The notes beneath the pieces are model-generated. The model ran no database searches, was not told the origin of the DNA, and saw only the letters and a list, made by a program, of their open reading frames with translations. The translations under genes and the position numbers were made by a program. Below are positions 39,101 to 47,179 of a stretch of 64,000 nucleotides of DNA, one piece after another (positions within the stretch are counted from its first letter, which is position 1; the number at the start of each line of letters is the position of its first letter). Origin of the DNA: Nostoc sp. CHAB 5834 (GTDB lineage Bacteria > Cyanobacteriota > Cyanobacteriia > Cyanobacteriales > Nostocaceae); assembly GCA_020829485.1 (NCBI GenBank), contig JAIVFU010000017.1:42686-106685 (forward strand). The letters are read 5' to 3'.

Positions 39101-39415
39101 CTACTTTTGAAACTGTGGTTCTTTCTGCTGTTGCTGTTGCCTATTTGTTGGTTGCAATTTTTGAAATAAAGCTGGTGGCGTAGCTTTGCGGAAAGCACCG
39201 CAGTAGTGCATAGTCATAACCGCTCTAAAAGCCCAATGGTTTGATGGCACATCACTAAAGGGATTCGGTAAAGTTTCTGCTTTATTCTGAACACAAGCAT
39301 TCAAAACTTGATTCGATTTTGCTGGAGTGTCGGTAGTAGGTTCTTGAGATTTAACAGGGGTAACAAAGCTAGTAGTAGTTAGGACTATGACTGTTGCCAG
39401 AAGTTTGCAGTTCAT
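39101..39415 (-). CDS. Small secreted protein with SLH-like segment
   Basis: This 104-residue protein has a signal peptide (MNCKLLATVIVLTTTSFVTP, cleavage near VKSQ). A central NPFSDVPSNHWAFRAVMTMH stretch resembles one half of an S-layer-homology motif, which usually reads FxDVPxxHWAxxAV. The tail is Gln-rich (RQQQQQKEPQFQK). A single SLH-like half-motif is too short for a full SLH domain, so wall anchoring is uncertain. Two cysteines (in ACVQNKA and YCGAF) could form a disulfide. Function unknown. Confidence 0.7.
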   Translation of the reverse strand: MNCKLLATVIVLTTTSFVTPVKSQEPTTDTPAKSNQVLNACVQNKAETLPNPFSDVPSNHWAFRAVMTMHYCGAFRKATPPALFQKLQPTNRQQQQQKEPQFQK

Positions 39416-39497
39416 AATTTGAGTTTTCTAGGGATGGAAGTCTACCCTATGTTAGTTCCCAGGCTGCTGCCCAGGAACTAGAATAAACTTGCAGAAA

Positions 39498-39635
39498 TTA
39501 AGCGTTAGAAAACATGGTAAGCATTACTAACATAACAATTAATGCACTGATCCAAAGAGCTAACGATCCCCAGCTAACTGAATCTTTTTGTACTCTTTGC
39601 CAGAAATTGGTAACTAAGTTATTCCGAATTGCCAT
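39498..39635 (-). CDS. Small single-helix membrane protein
   Basis: A 45-codon frame starts at ATG 39635, right after a strong GGAGGTTATAAA Shine-Dalgarno. It reads MAIRNNLVTNFWQRVQKDSV, then a membrane helix SWGSLALWISALIVMLVMLT, then MFSNA. The N-terminus is basic, the helix is about 20 residues and the tail is very short. Size and build resemble small thylakoid or photosystem subunits, but it matches none that I know, and no chlorophyll-binding motif is seen. The strong ribosome-binding site supports a real gene. Confidence 0.6.
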   Translation of the reverse strand: MAIRNNLVTNFWQRVQKDSVSWGSLALWISALIVMLVMLTMFSNA

Positions 39636-40105
39636 TTTATAACCTCCAATTTTTATTAAACTTGCACTGACTCAATGCATTAAGCCTGTATTGAGTAAAT
39701 AAAAGTTAATCTTTAGGGGTATCAGCCTTTATTTACTGAATCCCAGAGATTAACCAAAAGAGATTGAAATTAATTCATGCAGCCATTGCTAATGCATGTA
39801 TCTCAACACATTACTGAAATCTAAAAAACGAACAAAAATTTACAAAAGATATTTTTTGATGCTTAATTTTATTCTCCCATACGTAACTGTTTACACTGAA
39901 AAATTTGGCGATTTTGAGAGAATTCTTAACGTTTTCTTAATTAGGTATAAAAGTTAGTGTTTTCAAACCAAAAACTACTTAAATATTGACGATGTTTCAC
40001 TTTTACTCGTGATTTATCTAGACTTGAAAATAGACACAATTAACACTAAAAAGGCAGGTAAATAATGGTGCAACAAATAAGACATAATGAACCGTAATAT
40101 ATCTT
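39636..40105. other. Intergenic region
   Basis: This AT-rich spacer upstream of the small membrane protein has no gene visible. It presumably holds that gene's promoter. Confidence 0.45.
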
Positions 40106-40238
40106 TAAGCTGTTACGCAAATAATATTGTACATTTACCTGATGACTGATGACTGATGACTGATGACTGAAAACCCGTCAACAGTCAACAGTTAACGACA
40201 TCAAAAGTGTTTATATAGTTTAGACGCGCATCAGCTTA
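40106..40238. mobile_element. Dispersed element bounded by TAAGCTG/CAGCTTA, copy 3, inverted
   Basis: It starts TAAGCTGTTACGCAAATAAT and ends GACGCGCATCAGCTTA. The interior has four GATGACT units. Orientation is opposite to the copies at 24932 and 29361. Confidence 0.75.
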
Positions 40239-40239
40239 T

Positions 40240-40544
40240 CATTCCAGTTGAGAGAATTACAGCTAACCAAGACGAAGAAATCATGAGCTTTGGTGCATCA
40301 GCCGACTATGCAAAAAAACAAGGTGAGGAATTGTTAGCATCTACCTATGGTTGTAATGAATCACAAGTTTTGGAATTAATTCAGCAAGCCCGAATTGAAC
40401 TAATAACTCAGTGGTGTGCCCCTCAAGAGCGCAGAGCCATATAAAATCAAGGTGGTAACTCGCCCTGAACGCGAACAAGCGATGTGTATGACGGGCTATG
40501 CCTACGCACGAGGTAGTAAAGGCACTGAAATGGAAAAACTAATA
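40240..40544 (+). pseudogene. Broken gene remnant
   Basis: From 40240 an open stretch reads IPVERITANQDEEI, then MSFGASADYAKKQGEELLAS, and stops at TAA 40442. In another frame, sequence resumes as YKIKVVTRPEREQAMCMTGY and ends near 40543. The second part includes a degenerate dispersed repeat (GACGGGCTATGCCTACGCAC). The pattern suggests a frameshifted, decayed coding sequence. An ATG at 40283 would give a 53-residue protein. The family is not recognised. Confidence 0.4.
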
Positions 40545-40585
40545 TAGAGAAGTGGAAAAAACAGCGCCGCACTACTAACTAAATT

Positions 40586-41011
40586 ATGCTACCGTTCAAA
40601 ACCCTGCTACGCGTCCGACACTATGAGATGGACGCTCTTGGGCATGTAAATAACGCCGTCTACCAAAATTATCTAGAACAAGCAGCCATTGAACACTCAG
40701 AATACTTGGGCTTAACTTTGGATGTATATCGGCAAGTAGGTGGCGTATTTGTGATGCGGCGAGTAGAAATTGACTATTTACGCCCAGCAATAGCAGGCGA
40801 TACCCTAGAAGTCACTACCTGGTTGAAGGAAATGCGCGGAACTCGTGCCTTGCGATGCTACGAAATTCGTAAACAAAACCAAGATAATTTGTTGGTAACG
40901 GCAGAGGCACTATGGGTTTGGGTGGATGCACAGACAATGCGCCCACGACCAATTCCCAGTATCATGTTAGACAAGTTTTTGCAAATCCAAAACCCAGGTG
41001 TTACAAGCTAA
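40586..41011 (+). CDS. Hot-dog-fold acyl-CoA thioesterase (4HBT, YbgC/FadM type)
   Basis: This 141-residue protein has the 4HBT signature RVRHYEMDALGHVNNAVYQN, with Asp as the likely catalytic residue, and the downstream FVMRRVEIDYLRPAIAGDTL strand. In cyanobacteria, homologues in this group include the 1,4-dihydroxy-2-naphthoyl-CoA thioesterase of phylloquinone synthesis, but this small family is hard to split by eye, so no specific substrate is named. It is cytosolic. ATG 40586 fits. Confidence 0.9.
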   Translation: MLPFKTLLRVRHYEMDALGHVNNAVYQNYLEQAAIEHSEYLGLTLDVYRQVGGVFVMRRVEIDYLRPAIAGDTLEVTTWLKEMRGTRALRCYEIRKQNQDNLLVTAEALWVWVDAQTMRPRPIPSIMLDKFLQIQNPGVTS

Positions 41012-41197
41012 GAATAGTTTGTTATTCGCCATTTAATCAATCTTAATTCTTCTAATGAAAAACAAATGATTGATTTTTTACTCAGGTAATGCTGACGAGC
41101 AAGAATAGACAACTATGATGTTATAAGTGCAAAATTTAAATTTGTAGGAACTGCAATCAAAATTAGCTTAGTAAATCAGGATTTTCAAGTCAATATT

Positions 41198-41455
41198 ATG
41201 GAGCAAAGTCAGCCACAACCGCGCCGTGTCGCCGATCAAGTATTTCAAGAATCCCTTGATCAGTTGGAGGATATCTTACAAGAAAGTTCAACTGAGGATG
41301 AAGAAATCCCCCAAGCACAACTGCATACTAGTAGTCTCAGTGAAGTCGAACTCGACCAAGACTTGACAGATATTGATTTAGCGGCTCTTGAGGACGCAGT
41401 TGCTGATATTGAACAATATCTCGAAGAAATAACAAAAACGAAAGAAAAGTTATGA
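41198..41455 (+). CDS. Small acidic conserved protein
   Basis: This 85-residue, strongly acidic protein begins MEQSQPQPRRVADQVFQESL and continues DQLEDILQESSTEDEEIPQA. The C-terminal half is a predicted acidic helix (DIDLAALEDAVADIEQYLEE). It is probably a conserved cyanobacterial protein without known function. Its stop codon is three bases from that of the convergent methyltransferase gene. Confidence 0.75.
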   Translation: MEQSQPQPRRVADQVFQESLDQLEDILQESSTEDEEIPQAQLHTSSLSEVELDQDLTDIDLAALEDAVADIEQYLEEITKTKEKL

Positions 41456-41458
41456 GTT

Positions 41459-42256
41459 TTAACTCCTAACTCCTAACTCTTGACTTATTTGCCGCCGAGC
41501 TTCGTACAACATTAAAGCAGCTGCGATCGCCACATTCAATGATTCCACCCCAGGACTTAAAGGAATTCTTACTTGCTTATCTGCGATCGCTGCTAATTCT
41601 GCCGACAATCCAGCACCTTCATTTCCCAGTAAAATCAGACTGGGTTTGCACCAGTCCACCTCCCAATAAGTTAAAGCCGCACTGGGTAAGGTTGCCACTA
41701 CCTGCATTCCTGCCTGCTGACTTTGTTCTACTGTAGCTTTTAAATCTTCGGTTACAGCCGTTGCTAGGCGAAACCATTGCCCTGCTGAAGCCCGGAGAAC
41801 TTTAGGGCTGTCTAAATCTACACTGTCTCCACTTACCCACAACCCGGATGCTCCAGCAGCAGCAGCAGTGCGAATCATTGTACCCAGGTTGCCGGGATCT
41901 TGCACTGTTTCTAAAGCCATAATTATACCAGTAAATGGTAGTTGAGTTTGGCGATCGCTTCGTTTTGCCGTTGCCACCACACCATCCGGTTGGACTGTAG
42001 TAGCGATCGCATCCAAGACTTCTTTACTGACAATTTCAGCGCGATCGCATCGGCTACAAGCTTCTTCCCAGAGTGAGGAGTGGGCTGCTTGCCAATCTGG
42101 AGTACAACACACTGTTTCTAGTGGGTAATTTACCGCACAAGCTTCCTCTAACAGGTGCGTCCCTTCTAGTAAAAATAACTGCTGCTTGTGCCGCTCCTTG
42201 GTGGAGTGGAGTTTGCGGATTTGCTTGACTAGGGAATTTTGTAAACTGGTCAACAC
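41459..42256 (-). CDS. TrmH/SpoU-family RNA 2'-O-methyltransferase
   Basis: This 265-residue protein has an N-terminal substrate-binding domain (SLVKQIRKLHSTKERHKQQL, FLLEGTHLLEEA). The SPOUT domain shows the three motifs: ALETVQDPGNLGTMIRTAAA, LILLGNEGAGLSAELAAIAD and IPLSPGVESLNVAIAAALML. It methylates ribose 2'-OH in rRNA or tRNA using SAM. The N-terminal domain favours an rRNA methyltransferase of the RlmB type, but the target is not decided. The start is GTG 42256 (or TTG 42253), with no clear Shine-Dalgarno and with an ATTTTGG tandem repeat directly upstream. Confidence 0.93.
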   Translation of the reverse strand: MLTSLQNSLVKQIRKLHSTKERHKQQLFLLEGTHLLEEACAVNYPLETVCCTPDWQAAHSSLWEEACSRCDRAEIVSKEVLDAIATTVQPDGVVATAKRSDRQTQLPFTGIIMALETVQDPGNLGTMIRTAAAAGASGLWVSGDSVDLDSPKVLRASAGQWFRLATAVTEDLKATVEQSQQAGMQVVATLPSAALTYWEVDWCKPSLILLGNEGAGLSAELAAIADKQVRIPLSPGVESLNVAIAAALMLYEARRQISQELGVRS

Positions 42257-42257
42257 T

Positions 42258-42295
42258 ATTTTGGATTTTGGATTTTGGATTTTGGATTTTGGATT
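42258..42295. repeat. Short tandem repeat upstream of the methyltransferase
   Basis: Five units of TTTTGGA with 7-8-base period lie immediately 5' of the GTG start codon. Confidence 0.8.
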
Positions 42296-42331
42296 AATCT
42301 AAAATCGGCAATCTAAAATCCAAAATTGATA

Positions 42332-42413
42332 TGCGGAACCCGGGACTTGAACCCGGAAGCCTTGCGGCACTAGAACCTGAATCTAGCGCGTCTGCCAATT
42401 CCGCCAGTTCCGC
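42332..42413 (-). tRNA. tRNA-Leu(CAG)
   Basis: The minus strand reads GCGGAACTGGCGGAATTGGC and onward through a long variable arm. The anticodon stem CTAGA/TCTAG encloses the loop TTCAGGT, giving anticodon CAG, which reads CUG. The T-arm GGGTTCAAGTCCC is intact and the acceptor stem GCGGAAC pairs with GTTCCGC. CCA is not encoded. Confidence 0.95.
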
Positions 42414-42821
42414 TCGCACTCGTCTTTATCGACAATTTCCTATTATTGCGTTATGTTTTACCTTTGTCAAGTAAAAATATAACGCCTCCTTTAAGAGGCT
42501 CAGGCTGGAAACAAGTTTTTCCGGGCATTAGGTCGAATCAAAATATTAACTCAACAGTACAGCATTGATTTTTAGAGAACACTTAAGTTCTTTTACTGAG
42601 TATTTAATTTAGCTTAAAACTACTAATTATTCGTTCATTTTTCTTAAATTCTTTAAAAGCTCAAAATGCTTGCTGTTGCTGCCTTTAAACCATTATTCTC
42701 CCCAAAAAATAATTTTTTTATGCAATATGCTGTTCTAAAATGTGGACAATTTGAATCTTTACTGTAGAATCAAAACCAACTTCAAACATATAAAATACGT
42801 ATTACTTTTGGAGGTAGGCTT
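42414..42821. other. Upstream region of murA
   Basis: An AT-rich spacer with no gene. GGAGGT at 42810-42815 is an unusually good Shine-Dalgarno for the gene that follows. Confidence 0.5.
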
Positions 42822-44189
42822 ATCAATCCTTCTACCAGCTTACCAGATGCCAAAATTGCTCCAGAAGCAGACTCCTCAGTCTTGCAAATTTGGGGTGGGC
42901 ATCCTTTGCGAGGTCATGTGAAAATTAGCGGGGCAAAAAATGCAGCACTGGTAATCATGGCTGGAGCCTTGCTGTGTCCGGGCGATTGTCGTATTCGCAA
43001 TGTCCCCTTATTGGCGGATGTAGAGCGGATGGCTCAGGTGTTATTGGCTTTAGGTGTAAGCTTAACGCGGCAAGGCGATATTTTAGACATCAACGCCAGC
43101 GAAATTAAAACATCAAAAGCTCCCTACGAACTAGTTACTCAACTGAGGGCGAGTTTCTTCGCCATTGGTGCGATTCTGGCAAGATTGGGAGTAGCACAGA
43201 TGCCCTTACCAGGTGGTTGTGCTATTGGGGCAAGACCAGTTGACTTGCATGTTCGAGGACTGCAAGCAATGGGAGCGGAAGTACAAATTGAGCATGGCAT
43301 TTGTAATGCCTACGTCCCCGGCAGCAGCCGGAGATTAAAAGGTGCGAAGATTTACTTAGACATCGCCAGTGTCGGAGCTACAGAAAACTTGATGATGGCG
43401 GCTACCCTAGCAGAGGGCGAAACGATCATCGAAAATGCTGCCAGAGAACCGGAAGTAGTTGATTTAGCTAACTTCTGTAACGCGATGGGAGCGAAAATTA
43501 AGGGGGCAGGGACTAGCAGGATTATTATCGAAGGAGTCCCCAAGTTGCATTCTGTTGACTACAGTATCATTCCCGATCGCATTGAGGCTGGGACGTTTTT
43601 GCTAGCAGCAGCAATTACCCGTTCCGAACTTCTGCTCTCGCCAGTGGCTCCAGAACATCTTATACCAGTGATTGCCAAGCTGCGGGATATTGGGGTAACG
43701 ATAATTGAGGACAAGCCTGAACACTTACGCATTCTGCCTGCGGAAACTTTCAAGGCAACGGATATTGAGACTCAATATCATCCAGGTTTTCCCACAGATA
43801 TGCAAGCGCCGTTCATGGCTTTGCTGACATTGGCCGAAGGCGACAGCGTGATTAACGAATCTGTCTTTGAAAATCGCTTGCGTCATGCCTCAGAGTTGAA
43901 TCGCTTGGGAGCAGACATTCGTGTTAAAGGCAACGCTGCTTTCGTTCGGGGAGTACCAAAATTATCTGGCGCACCAGTATTAGGTACAGACTTACGAGCA
44001 TCGGCAGCCCTAGTCATAGCAGGACTGGCGGCAGAAGGCAAAACCACAATTCAAGGATTACAGCACCTCGATCGCGGCTATGATCGACTCGATGTGAAGT
44101 TGCAGCAATTGGGCGCTAAAATCCTCCGCGTGGGCGAAGCATCAGCAGATGCAGAAATCGCTCCCACTATCAGTAGTCTTTCAAGTTGA
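42822..44189 (+). CDS. murA: UDP-N-acetylglucosamine 1-carboxyvinyltransferase MurA
   Basis: MurA adds enolpyruvate from PEP to UDP-GlcNAc, the first committed step of peptidoglycan synthesis. The catalytic Cys is in [18 protein letters not shown], and other MurA motifs are [27 protein letters not shown] and [10 protein letters not shown]. The frame contains no ATG or GTG before LQIWGGHP. The first conventional start, TTG 42882, lacks a Shine-Dalgarno. Twenty codons upstream, ATC 42822 lies six bases after GGAGGT and opens [20 protein letters not shown], which resembles Nostoc MurA N-termini that begin MNPS. I therefore place the start at ATC 42822 (455 codons) with low certainty about the codon, high certainty about the gene. 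Confidence 0.9.
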   Translation: MNPSTSLPDAKIAPEADSSVLQIWGGHPLRGHVKISGAKNAALVIMAGALLCPGDCRIRNVPLLADVERMAQVLLALGVSLTRQGDILDINASEIKTSKAPYELVTQLRASFFAIGAILARLGVAQMPLPGGCAIGARPVDLHVRGLQAMGAEVQIEHGICNAYVPGSSRRLKGAKIYLDIASVGATENLMMAATLAEGETIIENAAREPEVVDLANFCNAMGAKIKGAGTSRIIIEGVPKLHSVDYSIIPDRIEAGTFLLAAAITRSELLLSPVAPEHLIPVIAKLRDIGVTIIEDKPEHLRILPAETFKATDIETQYHPGFPTDMQAPFMALLTLAEGDSVINESVFENRLRHASELNRLGADIRVKGNAAFVRGVPKLSGAPVLGTDLRASAALVIAGLAAEGKTTIQGLQHLDRGYDRLDVKLQQLGAKILRVGEASADAEIAPTISSLSS

Positions 44190-44246
44190 AATTGATCTGA
44201 CAATTCAGGTTATGTGGAAAAGCCCATGAAAGACCTAACCCCCTAT

Positions 44247-44271
44247 CCCCCTTCCCGACACGGGAAGGGGG
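44247..44271. terminator. Hairpin downstream of murA
   Basis: CCCCCTTCCCG pairs perfectly with CGGGAAGGGGG around an ACA loop, 58 bases after the murA stop. There is no U-tract. It sits in a CCTAACCCCC-type repeat and may be a terminator or only a repeat hairpin. Confidence 0.45.
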
Positions 44272-44565
44272 GAAATTGAAAGGTTGAGACTGAGGCTGGA
44301 ACAAGGGGAATGAGGGAGACAAGGTAAAATTTTCTCCCCCTGTTCCCCCAGCCCAGCTTAGTTAACGTGTCGCGGAAGTCCCCACCTTCAATGTACTCAT
44401 AAGGTGGGGATTGTGGGCGGGGGATAAGGATTACATCTGGAATTGATTTAAAACTCAAGTAAAAACAAATTCGCTTATGTATGACGAATCCTACTTGTTT
44501 TTCTGATAGAATTATTTGGTCTTGACCATCAATGCCATAAGCGAAAACCATTAGCTTTTAGGTAT

Positions 44566-44708
44566 ATGTTGCAAGAAGAAGATTTGGGTCTTGGGAACCA
44601 GGACTCCTGCCCTTGGAGGGAATGTCAGACTTTCCAGTACTACGGAGTTCTGGAGGCTATTCCCGATGAATTGGGAAGCTCCGTCCGTCTTACGGCGGAG
44701 TAGTTCAC
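44566..44708 (+). other. Possible IS200/IS605-type end fragment
   Basis: A short open frame (44566-44703, MLQEEDLGLGNQDSCPWREC onward) ends at TAG inside a hairpin: CTCCGTCCG and CGGCGGAG with a TCTTA loop at 44679-44700. The hairpin is followed by TAGTTCAC, the kind of sequence found at the right end of IS605-family elements. No transposase or TnpB motif is present. Alternative: a chance palindrome or a stable RNA tail. Confidence 0.3.
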
Positions 44709-44787
44709 ATCGTTATACTAACTGTGGGAGGCTGTTTATGTAACCAGCCAGATTCCATAGTTGTGTTTTTTTATAGCTTGCTGCACT

Positions 44788-45666
44788 ATGTCCTTCTTTA
44801 AAACCCCGCTAATTGGTTTAAAAGCTGACTCATTTCGTCATCCATTAGACCTGGAAGCTACCAAAACGCTCAAGCAAATACCAGGCATAGATATGTTGGT
44901 GCGAAATTGGCTTGGGCCAATGGCAGAGCAGGTTTTTTATGTGGAAAATATTGCCTCCAGCATTCTGGTGGGTGAAAAGCAACTGCCCGATTTATACAAG
45001 CTGTTGTTAGATGCCTGTAAAATCCTGGATATAGAGCCTCCCCAGTTGTACGTCCGGCAACATCCGGCTCCCAACGCCTATACTTTTGCTGTGCGGGGTA
45101 AGCAGCCGTTTGTTGTGCTACACACATCCCTGATTGATATCCTCACACCAGAGGAAATACAGGCAGTAATTGCCCACGAGTTGGGGCATCTCAAGTGTGA
45201 CCATAGCGTTTATTTGACGCCTGTAAATTTATTAATATTAGCTGCGGCGATTGTGCCCAATGTCGGAACCTTCGTTGCCCAAGCGATACAGGCACAACTT
45301 TTAGAATGGGTACGCTGTGCTGAGTTTACCTGCGATCGCGCCGCATTACTAGCAACCCAAGACCCTAAAGTTGTCATGTCAGTATTGATGAAGCTGGCGG
45401 GTGGTTCCCCCACCTTAGCGCCACAACTGAATCTTGATGCCTTTGTTGCCCAAGCCCGCGCTTACGATGATATTAGCAAGACCGAATTAGGTGAAATGGT
45501 CAAAACCGCCCGCACAGCCCAATTAACCCATCCAGTGCCAGTGCTGCGGGCGCGAGAAATTGACCGTTGGGCAAGCAGTACAGAATATCAATCTTTAATC
45601 CAAAGTCATGGACTGAAGTCTACAAGTAATGAAGTTGCACCCAAAGGTGGATGGCGAAACTGGTAG
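44788..45666 (+). CDS. M48-family zinc metalloprotease
   Basis: The start ATG 44788 (MSFFKTPLIGLKADSFRHPL) is chosen; 27 upstream bases in frame are also open. The 292-residue protein contains the zinc motif HELGHLKCDH, with the third ligand probably in AEFTCDRAALL. A hydrophobic segment at about 145-165 (LTPVNLLILAAAIVPNVGTF) lies directly after the HExxH region, as in HtpX/M48 peptidases. It likely acts in membrane protein quality control. It is conserved in cyanobacteria and shows plant M48 homology. No operon partner is seen. Confidence 0.92.
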   Translation: MSFFKTPLIGLKADSFRHPLDLEATKTLKQIPGIDMLVRNWLGPMAEQVFYVENIASSILVGEKQLPDLYKLLLDACKILDIEPPQLYVRQHPAPNAYTFAVRGKQPFVVLHTSLIDILTPEEIQAVIAHELGHLKCDHSVYLTPVNLLILAAAIVPNVGTFVAQAIQAQLLEWVRCAEFTCDRAALLATQDPKVVMSVLMKLAGGSPTLAPQLNLDAFVAQARAYDDISKTELGEMVKTARTAQLTHPVPVLRAREIDRWASSTEYQSLIQSHGLKSTSNEVAPKGGWRNW

Positions 45667-45843
45667 AGCGACTAATGAAATTTGGTTATCTAAATTAGAT
45701 GGGTTTTAGCTTACAATACTCCAGATGATTCGCTCATGCGTTGGCGCAGCCCGTCGTAGACATCGCACTTGCTAGAGTTCTTTAGGCGAACTATGGGCGA
45801 TTCACTGTGATGTAAAATGCTGGTACAGCCAAAAAATCAGCTA

Positions 45844-46788
45844 ATGACCAGGTTTCCTTACGATCAGTTCGCCAAAGACTATCTCAAAGAATTGTTACAA
45901 CCATTGGGAGAAGTGGAAACAAGCCGGAAAGTTCCGGCTCAAATTCGAGAGATTGATGTTTATTTTCTACCTTCGGCCCAATCGACAAATACAATAGAAT
46001 TAGGGCTGTTAGGAAAATTTGCGGCTGAACCTGCATTAGTTGAACCATTTAGAAATGCAGCTACAATTGCGGAGATCCGCAGTTGCATAAATAAGTTGTT
46101 TGATATCTTTGCTGAAGTAAAACGTCAAGCTAAAGGTGATAAAAATCGGCTTGTAGAATCAGAATTACCACGTTTGTGGATTTTGTCACCCACAGCTTCT
46201 GAATCTATATTGGATGGTTTTAGAACTAACCTAGATGAAGAAAATTGGGGAATAGGAATAAATTTTTTAGGCGACTATTTTAGAACAGCAATTGTGGTAA
46301 TTCACCAATTACCGTGTACAGAAGACACACTATGGTTGAGAATTTTAGGTAAGGGAAGAGTTCAGCAACAAGCTATAGACGAACTAGAAGCACTTCCCCA
46401 AAATAATCCCTTACGTTCCAAAGCAATTGATTTATTATTAAATTTAAAGACTACCTTAGAATTCAATCAGAATATAGACGAGGAGGATAGAGATTTAATT
46501 ATGCGTTTATCACCTATTTACGAGCAAAAATTAGCAGAAGTTAAACAAGAAGGAATTCAAGAAGGAATTCAAGAAGGAATTCAAGAAGGAATTCAAGAAG
46601 GAATTCAAGCAGAACGTCGTAATGTTATAGATAATTTGTTGCGAGTTCGCTTTGGTTCTTTAGATGCAGAACTAAGAGGAATTACTGAAGCTTTATTGGC
46701 ATTATCTCCAGAGGAATTTACTCCTCTATTACTGCAACTATCTAAAGAAGAATTATTAAATAGGTTCCTTTATAAGAACTCAGTCTGA
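45844..46788 (+). CDS. Rpn-family recombination-promoting nuclease/putative transposase (DUF4351 C-terminus)
   Basis: The start ATG 45844 gives MTRFPYDQFAKDYLKELLQP, as in relatives; ATG 45817 is an in-frame alternative. The 314-residue protein has a PD-(D/E)XK-like N-terminal domain (VPAQIREIDVYFLPSAQSTN, LPRLWILSPTASESILDGFR). Residues about 240-257 are five EGIQ units encoded by perfect 12-bp repeats. The C-terminus (AERRNVIDNLLRVRFGSLD, ALSPEEFTPLLLQLSKEELL) is a DUF4351-type domain. Its stop codon TGA coincides with the left target duplication of MITE copy B. Members of this family resemble RpnA nucleases; cellular role is unclear. Confidence 0.85.
   Translation: MTRFPYDQFAKDYLKELLQPLGEVETSRKVPAQIREIDVYFLPSAQSTNTIELGLLGKFAAEPALVEPFRNAATIAEIRSCINKLFDIFAEVKRQAKGDKNRLVESELPRLWILSPTASESILDGFRTNLDEENWGIGINFLGDYFRTAIVVIHQLPCTEDTLWLRILGKGRVQQQAIDELEALPQNNPLRSKAIDLLLNLKTTLEFNQNIDEEDRDLIMRLSPIYEQKLAEVKQEGIQEGIQEGIQEGIQEGIQAERRNVIDNLLRVRFGSLDAELRGITEALLALSPEEFTPLLLQLSKEELLNRFLYKNSV
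46549..46608 (+). repeat. Five perfect 12-bp tandem repeats in the Rpn gene
   Basis: GAAGGAATTCAA is repeated five times without change and encodes EGIQ five times, in a predicted helix. It is probably variable in copy number. Confidence 0.9.
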
Positions 46789-46950
46789 GAGGTTGTTTGA
46801 AAAGTGTTTCGCTGTGACTTTAGGCACTTTTAGATCCCCCCTAACCCCCCTTAAAAAGGGGGGAACCAGAATCAAAGTCCCCCTTCTTAAGGGGGATTTA
46901 GGGGGATCTAAAACTTTTGATACCGCCAATAGAACTTTTCAAACATCCTC
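46789..46950. mobile_element. MITE of 162 bp, copy B
   Basis: It begins GAGGTTGTTTGAAAAGT and ends ACTTTTCAAACATCCTC, flanked by TGA on both sides. The left TGA is the stop codon of the Rpn gene. The interior hairpins GTCCCCCTTCTTAAGGGGGA match copy A in layout. Confidence 0.8.
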
Positions 46951-46953
46951 TGA

Positions 46954-47179
46954 GATACTGGTTTTGCACCTTTACAAAGAAATCGATGATTACTTAGGAA
47001 CGTGAATTAAATAAAATGCAAAACTTTATTCTGTATCCAGCTTCCCTCTCCTTTATAAGGAGAGGGATTGAGGGTGAGGTAAGCTGTCGGACATAAATTG
47101 TATGTTATTTAATTCTTATTCCTTAAGCTTCTTCAATCGGATTAAAAAACATCCCATTGCTTAACCCACAGCCTCTACC
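46954..47179. other. Spacer before the hydroxy-acid oxidase
   Basis: No gene is seen. It contains a TCCCTCTCCTTTATAAGGAGAGGGA hairpin around 47044-47068, of the common Nostoc repeat type. Confidence 0.45.
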
